Shown here one piece after another: positions 59,631 to 64,000 of a stretch of DNA of 64,000 nucleotides (position 1 is the stretch's first letter; every line of letters begins with the position of its first letter). The notes below the pieces were generated by a model. The model was given only the letters and a program-made list of their open reading frames with translations. It ran no database searches and was not told the origin of the DNA. Source of the stretch: JADJEK01 sp052034255 (GTDB lineage Bacteria > Planctomycetota > B15-G4 > JADJEK01); contig JBPOIU010000063.1 in NCBI GenBank assembly GCA_052034255.1, forward strand, positions 1 to 64,000, read 5' to 3'. The translations under genes were made by a program, and so were the position numbers.

Positions 59631-60059
59631 ATGAGCGACGTCCTCGCGGTCCGCGGCGCCAAGATCCCGCTGTGGGCGATCCAGATCGACGTCTCCCGCG
59701 CGAGCGGGCCGGGCGGCCAGAACGTGAACAAGGTCAACAGCCGCGTGACCTTGCGCCTCAACCTGCGCACGGCGCCCGGGCTGTCGGAGTTCGCGCGCGC
59801 CCGGTTGCTGTCGAAGCTCGGCGCGAAATTGACGACGAACGGCGAGCTCCTGGTCCACGGCGCCGAGCACCGCGATCAATCACAGAACAAGGCCGCGGCG
59901 TTCGAACGCCTGCGTTCGATGCTCGAACAGGCGTTGACCCCCGAGAAGCGCCGGGTCGCGACCAAGCCGACGCGCGGCTCGATCGAACGCAAGATCGACG
60001 CGCGCAAGAAGCGCAGCGCGGTGAAACGCGAGCGGCGCTGGCGCCCCGATGCGGAGTGA
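59631..60059 (+). CDS. arfB: Alternative ribosome-rescue factor ArfB (peptidyl-tRNA hydrolase)
   Basis: This 142-residue member of the release-factor-like ArfB/YaeJ family hydrolyses peptidyl-tRNA on stalled ribosomes lacking a stop codon. The catalytic Gly-Gly-Gln (residues 28-30 in SGPGGQNVNKV) and the basic C-terminal tail (about 110-140, RGSIERKIDARKKRSAVKRER), which enters the empty mRNA channel, are both present. CGGAGA lies before the ATG at 59631; an upstream in-frame start overlaps the previous gene and has no homology. With the RqcH-type protein it gives the window two rescue systems. Its 3' end is inside a hairpin. Confidence 0.95.
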   Translation: MSDVLAVRGAKIPLWAIQIDVSRASGPGGQNVNKVNSRVTLRLNLRTAPGLSEFARARLLSKLGAKLTTNGELLVHGAEHRDQSQNKAAAFERLRSMLEQALTPEKRRVATKPTRGSIERKIDARKKRSAVKRERRWRPDAE

Positions 60060-60070
60060 GCCAGCGCCGC
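60032..60070. terminator. 11-bp hairpin spanning the arfB stop codon
   Basis: Positions 60032-60042 pair perfectly with 60060-60070 across a 17-base loop that contains the arfB TGA. It lies between convergent arfB and the pseudopilin gene ending at 60119. A terminator that overlaps coding sequence is inferred; a ribosome on the last codons would open it. Confidence 0.45.
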
Positions 60071-60118
60071 GTCCACCTCAAAACCGACCCGGACGGGACT
60101 GCCCGTGGGCGATTTCCG

Positions 60119-60835
60119 TCAGAACTCTTCGCCGTTCATGTCGAAGTTCGACAGGTTCGCGGAGAAGTCGTTCTTCGGCGTCACCACCAGGCGCTGCGTG
60201 GTCTGGATGTCCCGACCGCTGATCGGATCGCGGCTCGACGTGATCAGCCGGATCAAGATCTGGCCGCCGCGCGAATCGCGTTGGAACACCACCTGCTGCA
60301 CTCCGCGGCACAGCGTGCGCGCCTGCTGGACTCCGCTCTGGTCGATGCGCACCAGATGGTCGAGCGGGAAGTCGCCCGCGGTGCCGTACCCGAGCCGGTA
60401 GATGAACGGGCCGGCTTCCTCGATCTCCATCGAGTTGCCGCCGACGTTCACGAAACCGCCGATCGTCATGAAGCGGATCGCGAAGTTCGAGTTCCCAACC
60501 GCGTTCGTCGTCGGATACAGCGTGCCCGGCGGCGGCGTCGCGGCCGAATCGACCGGCGCCGCCGCGAGCGTGTTGTCCTCGTCGATCGGCCAGATCTGGA
60601 CCGTCTCGTCGCGCACCGACGCTTCTTGCAGCTCGAGGTTCATCGCGATCAGCGCCTTGCTGCTGTTCGCCATCGCTTCGAGTTGCGCCGTGCCGGCCGT
60701 CGTCCCCCGCATGCTGCCGGTGTACGACGACAGCGCGACGTAGAACATCAGCGACAGCAACGTCGCGGAGATCGCGACTTCGACCATCGAGAAACCACGG
60801 ATCGCCGTCCGCATCTTGCGCCTGGATACGTTCAT
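60119..60835 (-). CDS. PilW/GspJ-like pseudopilin
   Basis: This 238-residue protein has a basic leader (MNVSRRKMRTAIRG) followed by FSMVEVAISATLLSLMFYVAL, a class III prepilin segment with Glu at +5. The rest is a beta-rich globular domain with a long loop (about 85-130). It is the last gene of the second pseudopilin group, after the PilX-like gene. AGAGGTGG precedes the ATG. The assignment to PilW/GspJ is by position and size. Confidence 0.8.
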   Translation of the reverse strand: MNVSRRKMRTAIRGFSMVEVAISATLLSLMFYVALSSYTGSMRGTTAGTAQLEAMANSSKALIAMNLELQEASVRDETVQIWPIDEDNTLAAAPVDSAATPPPGTLYPTTNAVGNSNFAIRFMTIGGFVNVGGNSMEIEEAGPFIYRLGYGTAGDFPLDHLVRIDQSGVQQARTLCRGVQQVVFQRDSRGGQILIRLITSSRDPISGRDIQTTQRLVVTPKNDFSANLSNFDMNGEEF

Positions 60836-60857
60836 CGGAGTGCCACCTCTGTTTCGC

Positions 60858-62717
60858 TCAGTTGGCGATCGGCTTGACGCCGAGGTCGCGCAGTTCCCAA
60901 CCGAGGTACTGCGGCCGCTTGTCCTTGGGGAAGAACGGCGGCGGCGCCTGCTTCATGTCCTCGTCGAACAACGAGAAGCCGCGCTTGAAGCCGTAATAGA
61001 ACGCGCCGCTGCCGGTCACGACCGTGGTGCAGGGACGCTTGTAGGACACGAGGCTGCCGAAGCGACGGATCGAGGAGCGACCGCCGTTGTTCGTATAGAA
61101 CGGGTTCGAACCCGAGACCGACGACAACTGGCCGGCCGCGTTGTAACCCAGGCCTTCCAGCGTCAGTCGCTTCTGCAGCGAGATGTACGCGCCCGCGACT
61201 TCGGCATTCTGCGGCACGCTCGAGCGGATAATCACGTCGTTCGCCGCGACCACGCCGAGCACCGCGTCGCCGTCGTAGAAGCCATCACCCGATTCGGCTT
61301 CCATTCCCGGCGGCCGCTTGTTCGCGAAGTAGGACACTTCGGCGTTCGCTGCGATCTGCGTCGAATCCGAGATGTTCGACAGCGTGCCGTAGTCGGCCTC
61401 GTCGACGCCGTCGAGCTGGCTCTTGTAGACCAGCTTGGTCGCGAGGTCGCCCGCGTCGTCGACGTACTGCACCGAGCCGATGATGTCGACGTTTCCGGTC
61501 GTCGCGACCGTCACGCGTTCACTGACCTTGCCCTGGATCGACGTGTACGCGGCGCCGCCGCCGAGCGACTCCTTGGTGTCGAAGAACACGACGCCCGTTT
61601 CCGGCACCGGCACGTTGGTGACCGTCAGGTACTTGCTCGGCGTGCCGTTCTTCACCAACTTCAGCGTCATGGTGTTCTTCGGGTTGCCGTTCGGGTTGTG
61701 GACGAACGTGACCGACGAGTCGACGTAACCATCGACCACGACGCCCGCGACCTGCCCGCTCTGGTAGTTGATCTTCAACGTCGGCGTCGGATCGGAAGCG
61801 TTCTTCTTCAGGTCGCTGACGCTCGCGATGCCGCTGTAGGAAACCGTCATTCCCGACACCGTGCCGGACGCCAGGTTGATCGTGCTCGGCGACGAACCGG
61901 ACGCGTAATTCTTCAGCGTGTCGTCCGGATCGTCGGGATTGCTCGTCAGCGATGACGGCAACGGCAGATACAGCGGATCGGCCGAGAAGTTGTTGTCCGG
62001 GTGGAGATACACCGTGCCGGCCTCGGTCGCACCCGCGGTGTACGAGACTCCGGTCACCGACAGCAGGCGGTTCGCGAAGTACGGGTTCGACGTCATGATG
62101 TAGAGGTGCTTGTTCGTGTGGATCTCGCCTTCGGCCGGCTTGCCGGGGTTGACCGGCGAACCACCGAGACCGAGGTCGTCGTCGACGACCGCCACGAAGT
62201 TGTTCGACAGCGGTGTCCCGTCGCGCACGTACTGGCGCACGAGTTTCAACACACCCATCTCCACGCCGTCGGCGCGCGTGTACAGAGGTTCGGAGACCCG
62301 GGCCTCGAGCACGTACCAGTCTTGCGGCAAGTCGTCCCCGGCGCCCCCGACTTCGTTGCCGTCGGCGTCGAACACGTTGCTCGGCTCGTCGGTACGCAGG
62401 CGCACCATCCGGTTCGTGCCGGCGATGAACGTCTCGTCGTTGTCACCCTGCTCGGGATCGGTGAGCTTCGGGTTCTTGGCCTCGCCGCTCGCCCCCTTCG
62501 CGAACTCGTTGATCACGCGATGCGCGCGACTGAGCGAGCCGTGGACGGAGAACAAGCTGCGCACCGACGCGGCCTTTTGATTCGAGTCGCGCAACTCGTA
62601 GTGGTTGCGGTCCATGAACATCGCCGTGCCGGAGATGATCAAGAACGCGAACACGACGGCGAGGATCAACGCGGTCCCGCGTTCGGTTCGTGGTTTGCCT
62701 GTACGAGGAAGTCTCAT
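60858..62717 (-). CDS. PilX-like pilus assembly protein with large beta-rich domain
   Basis: This 619-residue protein has an N-terminus typical of PilX/GspK-type proteins: MRLPRTGKPRTERGTALILAVVFAFLIISGTAMF, a basic leader ending ERG, then a hydrophobic helix without Glu at +5. The remaining 570 residues are beta-rich and Gly/Asn/Asp-rich (for example GEIHTNKHLYIMTSNPYF and TTGNVDIIGSVQYVDDAGDLATKL), resembling beta-helix or polymer-forming segments such as DUF4900. I chose the ATG at 62717. A GTG at 62777 overlapping the upstream stop (GTGA) is an alternative that adds 20 residues. PilX is normally about 200 residues, so this one is enlarged. Confidence 0.75.
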   Translation of the reverse strand: MRLPRTGKPRTERGTALILAVVFAFLIISGTAMFMDRNHYELRDSNQKAASVRSLFSVHGSLSRAHRVINEFAKGASGEAKNPKLTDPEQGDNDETFIAGTNRMVRLRTDEPSNVFDADGNEVGGAGDDLPQDWYVLEARVSEPLYTRADGVEMGVLKLVRQYVRDGTPLSNNFVAVVDDDLGLGGSPVNPGKPAEGEIHTNKHLYIMTSNPYFANRLLSVTGVSYTAGATEAGTVYLHPDNNFSADPLYLPLPSSLTSNPDDPDDTLKNYASGSSPSTINLASGTVSGMTVSYSGIASVSDLKKNASDPTPTLKINYQSGQVAGVVVDGYVDSSVTFVHNPNGNPKNTMTLKLVKNGTPSKYLTVTNVPVPETGVVFFDTKESLGGGAAYTSIQGKVSERVTVATTGNVDIIGSVQYVDDAGDLATKLVYKSQLDGVDEADYGTLSNISDSTQIAANAEVSYFANKRPPGMEAESGDGFYDGDAVLGVVAANDVIIRSSVPQNAEVAGAYISLQKRLTLEGLGYNAAGQLSSVSGSNPFYTNNGGRSSIRRFGSLVSYKRPCTTVVTGSGAFYYGFKRGFSLFDEDMKQAPPPFFPKDKRPQYLGWELRDLGVKPIAN

Positions 62718-62773
62718 GACGAACTGTTCCTTCCGGTGGGCACCGATGGCGTCCATGACCTTTGGGATCGGGT

Positions 62774-63442
62774 TCACGGGTCCTGTGCGCGCAGGCCGCG
62801 CAGGACGAGTCGGGGCTGAGCATTCGCTGGGAAATTGGGGCGGTAGAACACTTCGAAGCCGAACAACTCCATGCTCTGGTCGGAGTCGTCGTCGTCCTCG
62901 AAACAACCCTCGCCGGCTTCCTGTTCGATGAAGCTGCCGAGCAGCAGCGCGGCCGCGCCGTCCGGCACACCGTCGCCGTCCGGGTCCACCGCGGCCGGGA
63001 ACTCGAGCGTCGACTGCACGTTGTTCGAAACGCGGATCAGGAAGTCACCCGGGATGCCCGCCGAGGGGAAGCCGTCGACGCTGCCGAGATCGAGGACTTC
63101 GTTCGGGAGCTCCTTGATCGACCGCGCCAGCGAATAGAGCGAGGGCGGATTGCCGCCGACCTCCACTTCGGGGTCGAAGAGCTCGGCCAACGCGTCGTCG
63201 GGTGAGTCCGGCGCCGCCAGCACGTCGTCGTCGCCGTCGCCGAACTGCAGGTTGTTCAGCAGCTCGACGTAGGCTTGAGCGCGCGCCAGCACCATCGTGT
63301 TCATCTGGTACTGCCGGTTCGCGGCCATGCCGGTCATCATCGTGGCGGCCATGCCCATCACGGCGGTCGCGAGGACGACCATCGCCACGCAGATCTCGAT
63401 CAACGTCAAACCGCGTTGCGTGCGTCGGTGCAGCCGCATCAT
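62774..63442 (-). CDS. PilV/GspI-like minor pseudopilin
   Basis: This 222-residue protein has the leader MMRLHRRTQRG, then LTLIEICVAMVVLATAVMGMAA with Glu at +5: a clear prepilin segment. The C-terminal domain is acidic, with an Asp-rich loop at about 180-190. The ATG at 63442 overlaps the preceding stop by 4 nt; the next ATG, one codon later, is equally possible. It heads the PilV-, PilX-, PilW-like order of minor type IV pilins, unlike the I, J, K order of the larger locus. Confidence 0.85.
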   Translation of the reverse strand: MMRLHRRTQRGLTLIEICVAMVVLATAVMGMAATMMTGMAANRQYQMNTMVLARAQAYVELLNNLQFGDGDDDVLAAPDSPDDALAELFDPEVEVGGNPPSLYSLARSIKELPNEVLDLGSVDGFPSAGIPGDFLIRVSNNVQSTLEFPAAVDPDGDGVPDGAAALLLGSFIEQEAGEGCFEDDDDSDQSMELFGFEVFYRPNFPANAQPRLVLRGLRAQDP

Positions 63443-63870
63443 CGTCCCCCCTCGAGTTCCTCGGGGCGCATGCCGGCGACGTAGCCACCCGACTCGATCA
63501 GGGCCTTCGCGTCCGCCGGCGAGTCGATGACCTTGATGCCTTCGGCGGACCCGCCGAGCGGGCCGCCCGGCATCTCGACCGGGTTCAAGCCGTACTGACG
63601 GAGGTTGCGCGTCAGCTCCTTGGTCGCTTTCTCTTCTTTCGAGTCGAGCAGCGACGGCCGGCGACCTTCCTTGAACTCCTCCATCAGCTTCGCGTCGCGC
63701 TGCTTGCCCTCTTCGCGCGTCCAGTTCGGGATCGCGCCGGTCCCAGCTTGGGTCCGTTGCGCGGTCGGCGTGCCCTCGGACTCGCGCGTCGTGAAGTGCG
63801 CGACGCACAATCCGAGCGCGACGATCGCCATGCCGACGACGACGAGGGGTGGTTTCTCGAACGACTTCAT
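63439..63870 (-). CDS. Single-pass membrane protein of the second pseudopilin group
   Basis: This 143-residue protein has a short cytoplasmic start, one membrane helix at about 8-25 (PPLVVVGMAIVALGLCVAHF) and a hydrophilic charged tail (TREEGKQRDAKLMEEFKEG). It has no prepilin cleavage pattern. GGAG lies 7 nt before the ATG at 63870. The stop overlaps the PilV-like start, so it belongs to that operon. I do not recognise the family. It could be an anchor or chaperone for the pseudopilins. Confidence 0.65.
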   Translation of the reverse strand: MKSFEKPPLVVVGMAIVALGLCVAHFTTRESEGTPTAQRTQAGTGAIPNWTREEGKQRDAKLMEEFKEGRRPSLLDSKEEKATKELTRNLRQYGLNPVEMPGGPLGGSAEGIKVIDSPADAKALIESGGYVAGMRPEELEGGR

Positions 63871-64000
63871 GAACGGCTCCAGAGGTCTCGCGGTGCGCAA
63901 GACGTCGACGGTTCGCTTATCGGTCCACACTCGAGTCGCTGGTGTCGAATCCCGCGCCGCGCAGGCGCTCGCGATGCCTAAGTCACGCGCGAGCCCACGG
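63871..64000 (-). other. Right-edge stretch upstream of the second pseudopilin group
   Basis: This is 130 bp without a supported gene. It should hold the promoter of the minus-strand operon, but I could not pick a convincing -35/-10 pair. GATAAG near 63918 is the only AT-rich candidate. Confidence 0.35.

Noticed and set aside
61095..61125. A GGTTCGAACCC-like motif that resembles a tRNA T-loop
   Set aside because: It lies inside the PilX-like gene in frame and no acceptor or anticodon stems surround it.

Overview
The window is a stretch of high-GC bacterial chromosome, densely packed with genes. Many neighbouring genes share 4-base ATGA or GTGA start/stop overlaps. The clearest taxonomic marker is a small basic protein at 51549-51842 of a type described only from Planctomycetes, Verrucomicrobia and Chlamydiae. 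Together with the ECF sigma and anti-sigma pair, a Hanks-type kinase, FHA proteins, many TPR proteins and pseudopilins, it suggests a member of the Planctomycetota. That placement is inferred from gene content only. I saw no rRNA, tRNA, CRISPR array, transposase or phage genes.

Layout. 213-698 is a lipoprotein. 790-8204 (minus) is a complete F-type ATP synthase operon in the order atpZ, an AtpI-like gene, atpB, E, F, H, A, G, D, C, with a good sigma70-type promoter and a leader hairpin. 8505-11375 (plus) holds an ECF sigma factor, a double zinc-finger anti-sigma factor and a secreted protein. 11388-16000 holds a lipoprotein, ndk, an NFACT/RqcH protein, a TPR lipoprotein, rnpA and yidD. 16082-21549 (minus) holds two parvulin/SurA-type foldases around scpB, and a secreted TPR protein ending in CxxC pairs.

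21566-38666 (minus) is the most unusual part. It is a type II secretion/type IV pilus-like assembly set: GspI-, J-, K-, H- and G-like pseudopilins, a PilO/GspM protein, a GspL-like PilM-PilN fusion, a TPR membrane protein in the PilP/GspC position, a double-FHA membrane protein and a detached GspG-core protein. Several members carry large extra beta-sandwich domains (LamG-like or carbohydrate-binding-like). A 1714-residue GspK-like protein and the GspJ-like protein share a recurring E-[LVW]-[IV]-x-Y...RG...GT...H repeat. No secretin, assembly ATPase or GspF is in the window. A divergent FHA-GAF-AAA-Fis regulator (38809-40593) that lacks the GAFTGA loop sits next to it. A second pseudopilin group (PilV-, PilX- and PilW-like) lies at 60119-63870.

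40724-60059 is a mixed housekeeping region. It contains two AMP-forming acyl-CoA ligases, a bacilliredoxin divergent from a YtxJ protein (a bacillithiol signature), citrate synthase, an M1 peptidase lipoprotein, der, queE, the small basic protein, pdxA, a TPR gluzincin protease, a cysteine-cluster protein, a Ser/Thr kinase, a single-ring Clp-type AAA protein, a thioredoxin-fold/HEAT secreted protein and arfB. Several intergenic hairpins can be read directly. Two genes (gspG-like and the GspG-core gene) have a TANNNT box exactly 7 nt before the start codon, which suggests leaderless transcripts.
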